A DNA stretch of 64,000 nucleotides, from contig USFF01000002.1 in assembly GCA_900553835.1 (NCBI GenBank), positions 7,688-71,687 of the forward strand, given 5' to 3'. Source of the DNA: an uncultured Mycoplasmatota bacterium. GTDB lineage: Bacteria > Bacillota_I > Bacilli_A > RF39 > UBA660. A program made the translations under genes and the position numbers. Shown here in pieces: positions 43,436 through 52,811 of this stretch (position 1 is the first letter of the stretch; the number at the start of each line of letters is the position of its first letter). Below the pieces are notes generated by a model, which saw nothing but the letters and a program-made list of their open reading frames with translations, did no database searches and was not told the DNA's origin.

Positions 43436-44596
43436 TTATATTTTTTTAGTTAGTTTATTTTCTCTTATATTCCATATCATTCCTATATTATTTAGTAGTT
43501 CTATTCTTTCAGTACTAATAGAACTTCTTAAACCCCTATAGGATGCTCTTTGAGAGTTTATCCATTGTCCTAATTTTATAATTTCTCCATTTACTATAGT
43601 TTCATATGTAGCAGGTACTTTTAAGTCACCATTTTCCTCATAATACTTTTTAGCTACTTTATAATATTTCATCCATCTTATATCTTTTAAGTTTTTTACA
43701 TTGTCATCTTTTATTATGCTAGAAAATATATCCATTAGTTCTTTTCTTTTACCTGTTAATTCGTTATTCCTATATAAACTTAATTGTCTTTTATACCACT
43801 GGTTTAAAGATATTAGTTTCCCATTTACTTCTACTAAATAAGTATTTGGAATAACACTAGTACCTTTATCACCATAATATTTTACCATACTTTTAAATGT
43901 TATAATCCAGTTCTTTTCACTTTGAAAAAATTTTACATCTTCCCATTGCATACCTATTTCATTTAAAAGTTTTATTCTTTCATTTGAAAGCTCTCCTAAA
44001 TTATAACATCTTCTTTGATAAGTTATCCAGTTTCCTAGTGCTACACTATTGCCTTCTATATTTACTTCATAAGTATTAGCTATTAGTAAGTCACCATTTT
44101 CAGTATAATAGTCTTTTGCTAAGTTATACATATATTCCCATGAAAATCTTGTTCTTAATTTCCATACCATACCTATCTCGTCAAGTAGTTCTTTTCTTTT
44201 AGCGCTTAGTTTACCACTGTGGTAATTAACCCTTTGAGAAATTATCCAGTTACCTAGATTTATTTCTTTATTATCTTTTATATAGGAATAAGTCATAGGT
44301 ACTTTTAAGTTACCTTTTTCTTTGTAATAATTAATTGCTTCTTTATACATTTTAAGCCATGGAATATCAAGTACTTCTTCATCATAACAATTCCATACCA
44401 TACCTATCTCATCAAGTAGTTCTTTTCTATATTTTGAAAGTTTACCTAATTTGTTATATCTTCTTTGTCCTATTATCCATACACCTAAGTTAACATCTCC
44501 TACTTTATAATTTTTCTTAATTAATAAGTTACCATTTTCTTCATAATATTTTTTAGCAAGATTATATTTTTCTAACCATTTTTTATCATTATACAT
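43436..44596 (-). CDS. Stand-alone helicase-associated (HA) repeat protein, 5 repeats
   Basis: 386 residues made almost only of five HA domains of about 65-75 residues, each of the form W..xY..A..YY.E.G.L..P..Y....G....LG.WI..QR..Y..G.LS..R..LL.EIGM.W. HA domains normally sit at the C-terminus of DEAD-like helicases and are thought to bind nucleic acid; there is no helicase or other enzyme domain here. Repeats 3-5 match repeats 5-7 of the next gene upstream, so modules have been copied between them. Start behind AAGGGGG. Confidence 0.85.
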   Translation of the reverse strand: MYNDKKWLEKYNLAKKYYEENGNLLIKKNYKVGDVNLGVWIIGQRRYNKLGKLSKYRKELLDEIGMVWNCYDEEVLDIPWLKMYKEAINYYKEKGNLKVPMTYSYIKDNKEINLGNWIISQRVNYHSGKLSAKRKELLDEIGMVWKLRTRFSWEYMYNLAKDYYTENGDLLIANTYEVNIEGNSVALGNWITYQRRCYNLGELSNERIKLLNEIGMQWEDVKFFQSEKNWIITFKSMVKYYGDKGTSVIPNTYLVEVNGKLISLNQWYKRQLSLYRNNELTGKRKELMDIFSSIIKDDNVKNLKDIRWMKYYKVAKKYYEENGDLKVPATYETIVNGEIIKLGQWINSQRASYRGLRSSISTERIELLNNIGMIWNIRENKLTKKI

Positions 44597-44615
44597 ATTT
44601 ATTCCCCCTTAGTAA

Positions 44616-46466
44616 TTATTTATTTAATACTTTAGTTTTATTAGAAGTTATTCCTATTTCTTCCAATAGTTTAGCTTTTTCTATAGAAAGTTTTCCATTT
44701 TTATATAAATTTTTTTGAGAACTTAACCACTCTTTTAAGTTGATTATCTTTCCATTAACTTCTATAGTGTAGTTTTTAGGAAAAAATAAGTCTCCATTTT
44801 TATCATAATATTCTTTTATGAATTTATATTTTTCTAACCAATTTGCCATTCTTTCACTATTAAATTCCCAAATCATTCCTATTTCATTTAGAAGTTTTAT
44901 TTGTTTTTCACTAATCTTAGCTCTTCTTCCTTTATATGATGATCTTTGAGAATTTATCCAGTCTCCTAGTTTAATTATCTCTCCATTTACTTCTACTTCA
45001 TATGTATTAGGAATTCTTAAATTACCATGCATCATAAAGTACTTTTTAGCTAGTTCATAGTTTTTCATCCATTTTAGTCTAGATAAGTTTTCTGCTCTTT
45101 TGTCATTTACTTTATTAGAAAATGCTTCTATTAACTTTTTTCTTTCACTACTTAATTTATTATTTCTACAAAGATATAATTGTTTTGTATACCATTTATT
45201 TAAGTTTATACTTTTGTTTTCTATTAAAACCTCGTAGTCAGATGAAATATTAGTGGTTTCATTTTCTTCATAGTATTTTACTACATTTTTAAATAGAATA
45301 AGCCAGTTTTTATCATCTGTAGTTTGTTTTACATCTTCCCATTTCATTCCTATTTCATTTAGAAGTTCTATTCTTTCACTTAAAAGAGTTTTCTTTTTAT
45401 AACTTCTTCTTTGGTTTACTATCCAGTTTCCTAGTGATATATCTGTTCCTTCTACATTTACTATCAAATTTCTAGGTACTAGTAAATCACCATGTTCTTT
45501 ATAGTAATCTTTTGCTAATTTATAGACATATTCCCATGTAAACCAGTTTTTCTTTTCCCATTTCATACCTATTTTATCAAGAAGCTTTATTTTATCAGCT
45601 GATATCTTATTATTACCATAATTCTGTCTCTGTGAGATTACCCACTGTCCTAGATTGATTTTTATTCCATCTTTTTCATAAACATAAGTATAAGGTACTT
45701 TTAAATCACCATGTTCCTTATAGTAGTTAACTGCTACATTATATATTTCAAACCAATTTTTATCATTTTCTGTTTTTATCTTATTGTTTTCATTTAACAT
45801 TATAAGTTCATTAACCAGTTTTTCTTTTTCAGCTGATAATTCTTTTAATTTTAACATACTTTTTTGATTTTTATACCATGATTTTAAAAGTATTTCTTCA
45901 TGACTAACTGTAACTAAATAGTCGTTAGGTATTATTAAGTTACCATGTTCTTTATAAAACTCTAAAACCTCTTTATATAAAGAAAACCATTTTTTATCTC
46001 TGTTATCTTTTCTATTTCGTTTTCTTTGTTCTGCTTTCCACTGTACTCCTATGTTTTCAAGTAACTTTATTTTTTCTATAGAAAGTTTTCCTTCATTATA
46101 AAATTTTATTTGATTTCTAAGCCATGCTCCTAATAGTACATTTTTATCATTTATATTTATTTTGTATGTACTAGAGAAAAGTTTATTGTTTTCTAAATAG
46201 TAATCTTTTGCTAAATTATACATATATTCCCAAGAATAAGTATTATTTATTTTCCAAACCATTCCTATTTCATTTAAAAGGTCTATTCTTTCTTTACTTA
46301 ATGTGCCTTTTAAGTACCCCTGTCTTTGAGCCATTACCCATGTACCTAGATTAATTATTATTCCATCCTTTAAAGAACTATATCTAAATGGTACTTTTAA
46401 ATTACCATGTTCTAAATAGTATTCTTTTGCTAAGTTATATTTCTTTAGCCATTTTCCATCTTTCAT
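44616..46466 (-). CDS. Stand-alone HA-repeat protein, 8 repeats
   Basis: 616 residues with eight HA domains in a row and no other domain. Repeat openings are KWLKKYN, SWEYMYN, KWFSLYK, NWFEIYN, TWEYVYK, NWLILFK, KWMKNYE and NWLEKYK. Repeats 2-3, with their basic Lys/Arg linker, match repeats 4-5 of the upstream paralogue. Some repeats (3 and 6) have lost the LG.W core and may be structural. Start behind AAGGAGG, 15 bp after the preceding gene. Confidence 0.85.
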   Translation of the reverse strand: MKDGKWLKKYNLAKEYYLEHGNLKVPFRYSSLKDGIIINLGTWVMAQRQGYLKGTLSKERIDLLNEIGMVWKINNTYSWEYMYNLAKDYYLENNKLFSSTYKININDKNVLLGAWLRNQIKFYNEGKLSIEKIKLLENIGVQWKAEQRKRNRKDNRDKKWFSLYKEVLEFYKEHGNLIIPNDYLVTVSHEEILLKSWYKNQKSMLKLKELSAEKEKLVNELIMLNENNKIKTENDKNWFEIYNVAVNYYKEHGDLKVPYTYVYEKDGIKINLGQWVISQRQNYGNNKISADKIKLLDKIGMKWEKKNWFTWEYVYKLAKDYYKEHGDLLVPRNLIVNVEGTDISLGNWIVNQRRSYKKKTLLSERIELLNEIGMKWEDVKQTTDDKNWLILFKNVVKYYEENETTNISSDYEVLIENKSINLNKWYTKQLYLCRNNKLSSERKKLIEAFSNKVNDKRAENLSRLKWMKNYELAKKYFMMHGNLRIPNTYEVEVNGEIIKLGDWINSQRSSYKGRRAKISEKQIKLLNEIGMIWEFNSERMANWLEKYKFIKEYYDKNGDLFFPKNYTIEVNGKIINLKEWLSSQKNLYKNGKLSIEKAKLLEEIGITSNKTKVLNK

Positions 46467-46481
46467 AGGTTGCCTCCTTAA

Positions 46482-48083
46482 TTATTTTTTTAATGTTTTA
46501 CTATTCCAAACCATACCTATTTCATTAAGTAAATTTATTTTTTCCTCATTTAGTTTTCCAAGTTCATATAGCATCCTTTGTCTTCTTAACCAATCTCTTA
46601 AACTAAATAATTTATCATTAACTACATAACTTGAAGGAATATCTAAATTACCATATTCTTCATAGTATTTTTTAACAAGTTCATAATTATCTAACCATTC
46701 TGAATATCTTATACTTCCAAATTCCCAAATCATTCCTAACTCATTAAGAAGTTTTATCATTTCTTCATTTAGTTTTCCTTTTTTATAAATAGTTCTCTGC
46801 CTATCTATCCACTTTCCTAGTTTTTTAACTTTACCATTTACTATAACTTCATATTCAGAAGGTATTTTTATGTTTCCAGAATGATTATAATATTCTTTTG
46901 CTAAGTTATAAAAAAACATCCATTTTTTATCATTTTCTGTTTTTATTTTATTATCCTCGTCTAATGAAAATAGACCATTTATTAGTTTTTCTTTTTCTGG
47001 CGATAATTCTTTTTGTTTTAACATACTTTTTTGTTTTTTATACCATGACTTTAAAAGTATTTCTTCATGATCAACTGTAACTAAATAGTTATTAGGTATT
47101 ACTAAATTACCATGTTCTTTATAATAATTTATAACTGCTTTATATAAAAGTAACCATTTTTTATTTTTCTCGTTTTCTCTAATTTGTTTTCTTTCTTCTC
47201 TAGTCCACTTTAAACCAATTGTTTCAAGTAGTTTTATTTTTTCTTCAGTTAGTTTTCCCTTATTATAAAAATTTTTTTGTTTATTAAGCCATACTCCTAA
47301 AAGAATATTATTTCCATCTATATTTACTTTATAATTGGTAGTAAAAAGTTTATTGTTTTTTAAATAGTAATCTTTTGCTAGATTAAACATATATTCCCAA
47401 GAAAATTTTGCTTTCCATACCATGCCTATTTTATCAAGTAATTCTTTTCTTTTAGCACTTAGTTTACCATTATTATAGATAATTCTTTGAGAAACTATCC
47501 AGTTACCTAAGTTTATTACTTCATCATCTTTTATGTAAGAATAAACCATAGGTACTCTTAAGTTGCCTTTTTTTTTGTAATAATTAACTGCTTCCTCATA
47601 CATATATTCCCAAGAATAAGCATTATTTATTTTCCAAATCATTCCTATTTCATTAAGTAGTTCTTTTCTTTTAGCACTTAGTTTACCATTCTTATAGATA
47701 ACTCTTTGAGTAGCTATCCAGCTACCTAGTTTTATTTTCTCACCATCCTTTATGTAAGAATAAACTGTAGGTACTTTCAAATTACCTTTTTCTTTGTAAT
47801 AATTAGTTGCTTCTTTATACATATATTCCCAAGAGTCATTTCTTATTTTCCAAATCATTCCTATTTCATTAAGTAGCTCTTTTCTATATTTGGGAAGTTT
47901 ACCTAAACCATTATTTTCTCTTTGCCACCTTATCCATGTACCAAGATTAATTTTTGTTCCATGCTTCTCACATGAATAAGTAACAGGTATTTTTAAGTTA
48001 CCATTTTCTTCATAATATTTTTTTGCTAAACTATATTTTTCGAACCAGTCTTTATCATATTCTGACCATTTTTTGCCTTGCAT
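46482..48083 (-). CDS. Stand-alone HA-repeat protein, 7 repeats
   Basis: 533 residues with seven HA domains (openings DWFEKYS, SWEYMYK, SWEYMYE, SWEYMFN, KWLLLYK, KWMFFYN, EWLDNYE). Repeats 2 and 3 are nearly alike, showing recent tandem duplication. First gene of the four-gene operon, behind a good promoter (48111-48139) and AAGGGGG. Cytoplasmic by sequence; likely nucleic-acid binding by family, function otherwise unknown. Confidence 0.85.
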   Translation of the reverse strand: MQGKKWSEYDKDWFEKYSLAKKYYEENGNLKIPVTYSCEKHGTKINLGTWIRWQRENNGLGKLPKYRKELLNEIGMIWKIRNDSWEYMYKEATNYYKEKGNLKVPTVYSYIKDGEKIKLGSWIATQRVIYKNGKLSAKRKELLNEIGMIWKINNAYSWEYMYEEAVNYYKKKGNLRVPMVYSYIKDDEVINLGNWIVSQRIIYNNGKLSAKRKELLDKIGMVWKAKFSWEYMFNLAKDYYLKNNKLFTTNYKVNIDGNNILLGVWLNKQKNFYNKGKLTEEKIKLLETIGLKWTREERKQIRENEKNKKWLLLYKAVINYYKEHGNLVIPNNYLVTVDHEEILLKSWYKKQKSMLKQKELSPEKEKLINGLFSLDEDNKIKTENDKKWMFFYNLAKEYYNHSGNIKIPSEYEVIVNGKVKKLGKWIDRQRTIYKKGKLNEEMIKLLNELGMIWEFGSIRYSEWLDNYELVKKYYEEYGNLDIPSSYVVNDKLFSLRDWLRRQRMLYELGKLNEEKINLLNEIGMVWNSKTLKK

Positions 48084-48110
48084 AAACTTTCCCCCTTAAA
48101 AGTATAAAAT

Positions 48111-48139
48111 ATTGTAACATATTTTATACTAAAATGCAA
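48111..48139 (-). promoter_or_regulatory. Promoter of the HA-repeat operon
   Basis: TTGCAT (48134-48139), 17-nt spacer, TACAAT (48111-48116). Confidence 0.75.
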
Positions 48140-48140
48140 G

Positions 48141-48162
48141 AAAAAAAGAAGATTATACTTCT
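48141..48162 (-). terminator. Terminator of infC-rpmI-rplT
   Basis: AGAAG / CTTCT short stem with six-base loop and seven T on the minus strand, overlapping the rplT stop. Confidence 0.65.
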
Positions 48163-48676
48163 AGTTTAAAGCAGCTATTAATTCTGCTTTTTTCATAGTT
48201 GTATAACCTTCTATTCCTTTTTCTTTTGCAAGTGTTTTTAATTCAGCAACTGTTTTACCATTTAAATCATTTGTTTCTTTTTCTTCTTTTACTTCAGGCT
48301 TAGCACTGTTTACTACTGGGTTTTCTAAACCCTTTTTAGCAACTTCAACTAATTTAGCAAATTCATTCATATCTTGAATTGCAAGTTCACTAAGCATTTT
48401 TCTATTTATTTCAACTCCTGCTTTGTTAAGACCATCTATAAATTTTGAATAACTTATGTTGTTCATTCTACAAGCAGCATTAATTCTTGTAATCCATAGT
48501 TTTCTGAAGTTTCCTTTATTTTTCTTTCTATCATTGAAACTATATCTTCCACTATGCATTAATTGTTCATGAGCTGATTTAAATAATCTGTGTTTACTTC
48601 CGAAATATCCTTTAGCTCTGTTTAAAACTTTCTTTCTTCTAGCTCTTGCTACTGTTCCGCCTTTAACTCTTGTCAT
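48161..48676 (-). CDS. rplT: 50S ribosomal protein L20 with C-terminal Rho-N/SAP-like extension
   Basis: 171 residues. The first 118 or so are ordinary L20 ([31 protein letters not shown]). After a charged linker comes a further domain, residues about 136-171: [20 protein letters not shown] then [16 protein letters not shown], the helix pattern of Rho N-terminal or SAP/HeH modules, which bind nucleic acid. L20 normally ends near residue 118. Last gene of the infC operon. Confidence 0.96.
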   Translation of the reverse strand: MTRVKGGTVARARRKKVLNRAKGYFGSKHRLFKSAHEQLMHSGRYSFNDRKKNKGNFRKLWITRINAACRMNNISYSKFIDGLNKAGVEINRKMLSELAIQDMNEFAKLVEVAKKGLENPVVNSAKPEVKEEKETNDLNGKTVAELKTLAKEKGIEGYTTMKKAELIAALN

Positions 48677-48681
48677 TTATA

Positions 48682-48876
48682 TTACCCCCTTAAAGCTTTC
48701 TTGTATCTGTTTGTGTCAGCTCCACTTAAAACAGATCCCTTTCTATGATCTCTATTGAAACTTGTTGGTTTTTTACCAGTTTTATGGTTTGCTCCTGGTT
48801 TACCTATTTTAGTACTTCCACCAGGTCTTACAGTTACTTTTTTTGCTATACCTTTATGTGTTTTTTGTTTTGGCAT
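48682..48876 (-). CDS. rpmI: 50S ribosomal protein L35
   Basis: 64 residues, standard L35: PKQKTHKGIAKKV, GANHKTGKK and a basic C-terminus. Lies between infC and rplT in the usual order, start behind AAGGAG. Confidence 0.96.
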   Translation of the reverse strand: MPKQKTHKGIAKKVTVRPGGSTKIGKPGANHKTGKKPTSFNRDHRKGSVLSGADTNRYKKALRG

Positions 48877-48894
48877 CTTTATCTCCTTCTTTCT

Positions 48895-49416
48895 TTATTT
48901 TTTAGGTGCTATAGTTAAACTAATTGTTCTACCCTCTAGTCTTGGCTCTTCTAAAATTGTAGCCACATCTTCTAGAGCGTTTGCAAATTTGACAATTACA
49001 TCACGTCCAAGTTCTGGATGTGCAATTTGTCTACCTTTAAATCTAACCGATACTTTGACTTTATGTCCTTTTATAATATATGCACGGGCGTTTTTGAGTT
49101 TAGTCTCAAAGTCGTGAGTGTCAATAGTTACGGATAACCTATATTCTTTGAGCTCTAAATTTTGTTCTCTCTGTTTTTTCTTGGCGTCTTTTTCTCTTTT
49201 CATCTTTTCATACTTAAACTTGTTATAGTCTATAACTTTGCAAACTGGAATTCCATCTTTGCTCATTAATACTAAATCAAGTCCAGCATAATTAGCTAGA
49301 GTAAGCGCATCCTCTCTTTTCTTGATACCTAATTTTTCTCCATTAGGTCCAATTACCATAACTTCTTCAAATTTAATTTGTTCATTAATTAGAACGTTAT
49401 CATTTTGTTTAGCTAT
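48895..49416 (-). CDS. infC: Translation initiation factor IF-3, AUA start codon
   Basis: About 173 residues: N-domain (NDNVLINEQIKFEEVMVIGPNGEKLG), linker and C-domain (YRLSVTIDTHDFETKLKNARAYIIKGHKVKVSVRFKGRQ). I start it at ATA 49414-49416 because GGAGGTG lies 6 nt upstream and the codons after it give AKQNDNVLINEQI, the usual N-terminus; the ATG at 49461 gives an atypical hydrophobic lead inside the leader. Non-AUG starts in infC are the basis of autoregulation by IF-3 itself. Confidence 0.92.
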   Translation of the reverse strand: MAKQNDNVLINEQIKFEEVMVIGPNGEKLGIKKREDALTLANYAGLDLVLMSKDGIPVCKVIDYNKFKYEKMKREKDAKKKQREQNLELKEYRLSVTIDTHDFETKLKNARAYIIKGHKVKVSVRFKGRQIAHPELGRDVIVKFANALEDVATILEEPRLEGRTISLTIAPKK

Positions 49417-49565
49417 TGTAAACACCTCCAAATATAAATAGAAAAGTGAATGCAGTTGCATCCACTTTAAAACATTAAAAAGAAAACTTTTTAAGCTTTT
49501 TACCTACTTACCTATTTATAAGTCAGGTGAGTGTGGATACACTTCTTTCTCTCTTCACATGTTTA
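49417..49565 (-). promoter_or_regulatory. infC-rpmI-rplT leader RNA
   Basis: About 150 nt untranslated. It holds a strong hairpin (AAAGTGGATGCA / TGCATTCACTTT, one G-U) followed by a T-rich stretch, and upstream AAAAAGCTT / AAGTTTTCTTTTT segments that could pair in other ways. This is consistent with an L20-type leader controlling by termination. Confidence 0.55.
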
Positions 49566-49594
49566 ATTATATAATATATTTTATTAAAAATCAA
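49566..49594 (-). promoter_or_regulatory. Promoter of the infC operon
   Basis: TTGATT (49589-49594), 17-nt spacer, TATAAT (49566-49571). Confidence 0.8.
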
Positions 49595-49634
49595 GAAAAA
49601 TATTAACAAAATGTACAATGTACTTTATATTGTA

Positions 49635-51383
49635 CTAATCTCTTATCTTTAGATGTGTTTCTCTTAGTTGCTGTTCTGTTACTTCTGTAGGTCCTCCCAT
49701 AAGAAGATCTTGTCCACTTACATTAGGTGGGAATATTTGTACTTCTCTTAGGTTTTCTTCTCCAGTTAGTAACATTATAATTCTATCTATTCCAGGAGCC
49801 ATACCAGCATGTGGTGGAGCACCATATTGGAAAGCTGTATATAAACTTTTGAATTTTGTTTTTACTACGTTCTCATCATAACCAGCTATTTCAAAAGCTT
49901 TTTTCATTATTTCTATGCTATGATTTCTAACTGCACCACTTGCCATTTCACAACCATTACATACAAAGTCATATTGATATGCTACAATATCACCTATTTC
50001 TTTATTATTTAAAGCATCTATTCCACCTTGTGGCATACTAAATGGATTGTGTGCAAAATCCCATTTATTATCTTCTTCATTCCATTCATAGAATGGGAAG
50101 TCATTAACTATGCAGAATTCATATCTATCTTTATCAATTAGATCTAATTCTTCTCCAAGTTTAGTTCTTAATAGACCTGCATATTTTTCACATTTGTTTT
50201 TATCACTTATTATAAATAAGCAATCATTTACATTAAGTTCTAAAGACTTAATTAAGTTATTTATTTCTTCTTCACTTAAATATTTTACTATACTTCCTTT
50301 TAGTGACAAGTCTTCCATAACTCTTATATATGAAAGTCCTGCTAAGTCAATACTTTTTGCATATTCTTCCATATTTTTAAACCAACTATTTGATTTATCT
50401 AAGTTAGTTACCTTAATACCTCTTATAACGCTTCCTTTAAATGGTTCAAATGTAGTATTTTTTAATATATCAGTAAGTTCAGATATAATAAGTGGATTTC
50501 TTAAGTCAGGTTTATCTGTTCCATACATAAGCATAGAGTCTTTATATGCTATTCTTCTGAATGGAGCTGGACTTACATATTTATCACTAAAAGTAGTAAA
50601 TATATCATAGAATATTTTTTCTCCTACTTTATATATATCTTCTTCTGTAACAAAGCTCATTTCTAAGTCTAGTTGATAAAACTCTAATGTTCTATCTGCC
50701 CTGCAGTCTTCATCTCTAAAACAAGGTGCTATTTGGAAATATCTATTAAAACCACTTACCATTAATAATTGCTTATATATTTGAGGCGCTTGTGGAAGTG
50801 CATAGAATTTACCTTTATATCTTCTACTAGGTATTATAAAGTCTCTAGCACCTTCTGGACTACTTGTAGTTATAATTGGTGTAGATATTTCTGTAAAGTC
50901 CATACTTTTCATTAGACTTCTAATATGATCAATTACTTTAAATCTAAATACCATATTATCATGTACTTTTTTATTTCTTAAGTCTAAGTATCTATATTTA
51001 AGCCTAGTTTCTTCACTAGCTTCTTCTGTACTTCTACTTATTTCAAATGGTAATACATTTAAACATTCTCCAAGTACTTCTACACTTTTAGCAAGAATTT
51101 CTATTTTACCTGTTTTCATATTTTTATTAATCATGTCTTCAGTTCTTAATCTAACTTCTCCAGTAATAGAAACTGTACTTTCTCTAGTTATTCCCTCAAA
51201 TAAACTAGCATCTTCTGTTATTATTTGTACTATACCTGTTTCATCTCTTAATGTAACAAATGTTAATCCCCCTAGTTTTCTTATACTATTTATCCATCCT
51301 GCAACTTTTACTTCTTTACCTGCATATTCTTCACTCACTAGTCCAGAATAGACATTTCTGTAAATATTATTTACTTTTTCCAT
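49635..51383 (-). CDS. aspS: Aspartyl-tRNA synthetase
   Basis: Class II synthetase of 582 residues: N-terminal OB anticodon-binding fold (VKVAGWINSIRKLGGLTFVTLRDETGIVQI), motif 2 FRDEDCRADRTLEFYQLDLEMSF, the GAD insertion and motif 3 GMAPGIDRIIMLL near the end. Start behind AAAGGAGG. Regulated by the T-box upstream. Confidence 0.97.
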   Translation of the reverse strand: MEKVNNIYRNVYSGLVSEEYAGKEVKVAGWINSIRKLGGLTFVTLRDETGIVQIITEDASLFEGITRESTVSITGEVRLRTEDMINKNMKTGKIEILAKSVEVLGECLNVLPFEISRSTEEASEETRLKYRYLDLRNKKVHDNMVFRFKVIDHIRSLMKSMDFTEISTPIITTSSPEGARDFIIPSRRYKGKFYALPQAPQIYKQLLMVSGFNRYFQIAPCFRDEDCRADRTLEFYQLDLEMSFVTEEDIYKVGEKIFYDIFTTFSDKYVSPAPFRRIAYKDSMLMYGTDKPDLRNPLIISELTDILKNTTFEPFKGSVIRGIKVTNLDKSNSWFKNMEEYAKSIDLAGLSYIRVMEDLSLKGSIVKYLSEEEINNLIKSLELNVNDCLFIISDKNKCEKYAGLLRTKLGEELDLIDKDRYEFCIVNDFPFYEWNEEDNKWDFAHNPFSMPQGGIDALNNKEIGDIVAYQYDFVCNGCEMASGAVRNHSIEIMKKAFEIAGYDENVVKTKFKSLYTAFQYGAPPHAGMAPGIDRIIMLLTGEENLREVQIFPPNVSGQDLLMGGPTEVTEQQLRETHLKIRD

Positions 51384-51399
51384 GTTTTTTCCTCCTTTA

Positions 51400-51605
51400 A
51401 TATAAAAAATCTATAATCTAAGGACTTATTATATAAGCGGTGCCACCTTAGTTTATAGATTTTATCTATACTCTTTAATTCCTTAACGCAGAAATACGAT
51501 TATTTTTATATTTTGTGTCTTCATAAATTATTTATTATTAGTTTACACCAAACACTAACTCTCTTTAAATAAATTAATTTATTACTCTTCAAAACAAATA
51601 ATATA
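51400..51605 (-). promoter_or_regulatory. T-box leader of aspS
   Basis: T-box core AAGGTGGCACCGC on the minus strand near 51436-51450, terminator stem CTATAAACTAAGG / CCTTAGATTATAG followed by T, and specifier GAC (Asp) in GAAGACACA upstream. Confidence 0.9.
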
Positions 51606-51610
51606 TTTAA

Positions 51611-51639
51611 ATTATAATCTTTCATTTCTTTAAAGTCAA
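51611..51639 (-). promoter_or_regulatory. Promoter of the aspS T-box transcript
   Basis: TTGACT (51634-51639), 17-nt spacer, TATAAT (51611-51616). It overlaps the last codons of the upstream gene. Confidence 0.8.
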
Positions 51640-52722
51640 TACTAAATCTTTAACATATCCTTTTACTTCTTCTGTATTAGATACATTATGATTAATATAT
51701 CTATTAATTTCTTTAATTATTTCTTTTTTAGTATATCCTTCTAAATGTCTTATATTTATTAGCAAGAATAATGTTGCTTCAAAACTATTTTCTCCACTAA
51801 TTAAATTATTTAATTTATTTATGTTTATTCTTTCTTCAAATAAGTATTCACTTTCTAATCTTAACTGTCTTTTTAAGTATTTGTTTTTAATAGTTTTATA
51901 TTCATCAAATAAACTGAATAAATAAGGTTTTTCTACTATAGAAGATAAATCTTCAAATTCTTCATTATTAAATAAGAAACAATTATATAAATCTAATCCT
52001 TCTATTTTTTTACCATTTTTAGTTTTAGTAAATCTATTACTATCCCAGCATGCATCTAGTAAGAATATTCCATGTGTTTTATATAGTTTATCATTTACAT
52101 AGATTATATTTCTAGCATGATATAAATTTTTAGTAGTAGTAGACTTTGTTATAAATGTGTTTATTTTAATATTATCATCTATGTTATATAAAACATTTTT
52201 AAGTAAAGTACTATATCCCATACAGGCAATATTGCCTGTATCTAGATAATGTTTAATATCTCCTTTATAAACATATTCATTATTAACATTAGGAGATTTA
52301 ATAGATTTTACTAAATCATAAGCATAAAATACTTTTTCAAGTGGAGTTAAATCTTTTCTTAAAAAACTTCTATAATATTTTATTAAATTAATTACTTCTA
52401 TTAAATCTTCATATTTATAATAAACAAATTCATCTTCATCATAGTAAGAATATGAATAAAGTCCATACATAAGATCTTCTTTAGGTATATTACTAAATAA
52501 TTTATCTAATTTGTTTTTTATTAGTAATTTATCTCCACATGGACAAAGATATACTTTTTCCTCTTTAGTAGATTTTATTTTTTTATATAGTTTTTTAAGT
52601 TCTTTATAATCACTTAATAAACCACAAACATAAAATTCATTATCTTTATAAGCTACATCTATATTATTTTCGCTAATAGTCATATTATTCTTTGGATTAT
52701 TTATAAATAGTTCTAAATTCAT
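51622..52722 (-). CDS. Transglutaminase-like cysteine-peptidase-fold protein
   Basis: 366 residues. The triad order of the transglutaminase-like fold is visible: Cys167 in GNIACMGYSTLLKNVL, His202 in LYHARNIIYVND and Asp223 in GIFLLDACWDSNR. No signal peptide, so probably cytoplasmic. Two Cys near the N-terminus (LCPCGD) may bind zinc. Substrate unknown. A structured RNA with terminator precedes it. Confidence 0.72.
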   Translation of the reverse strand: MNLELFINNPKNNMTISENNIDVAYKDNEFYVCGLLSDYKELKKLYKKIKSTKEEKVYLCPCGDKLLIKNKLDKLFSNIPKEDLMYGLYSYSYYDEDEFVYYKYEDLIEVINLIKYYRSFLRKDLTPLEKVFYAYDLVKSIKSPNVNNEYVYKGDIKHYLDTGNIACMGYSTLLKNVLYNIDDNIKINTFITKSTTTKNLYHARNIIYVNDKLYKTHGIFLLDACWDSNRFTKTKNGKKIEGLDLYNCFLFNNEEFEDLSSIVEKPYLFSLFDEYKTIKNKYLKRQLRLESEYLFEERININKLNNLISGENSFEATLFLLINIRHLEGYTKKEIIKEINRYINHNVSNTEEVKGYVKDLVLTLKK

Positions 52723-52796
52723 AAGTGTTCCCCCAAGTTAAATATATCATAAATAAATATATATGTAAATTCTAGATTTTATTTTTATTAAAAAAA

Positions 52797-52810
52797 GGAC
52801 TAGATAGTCC
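52797..52810 (-). terminator. Terminator after the structured RNA
   Basis: GGACTA / TAGTCC followed by seven T on the minus strand, between the structured RNA and the transglutaminase-like gene. Confidence 0.85.
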
Positions 52811-52811
52811 T

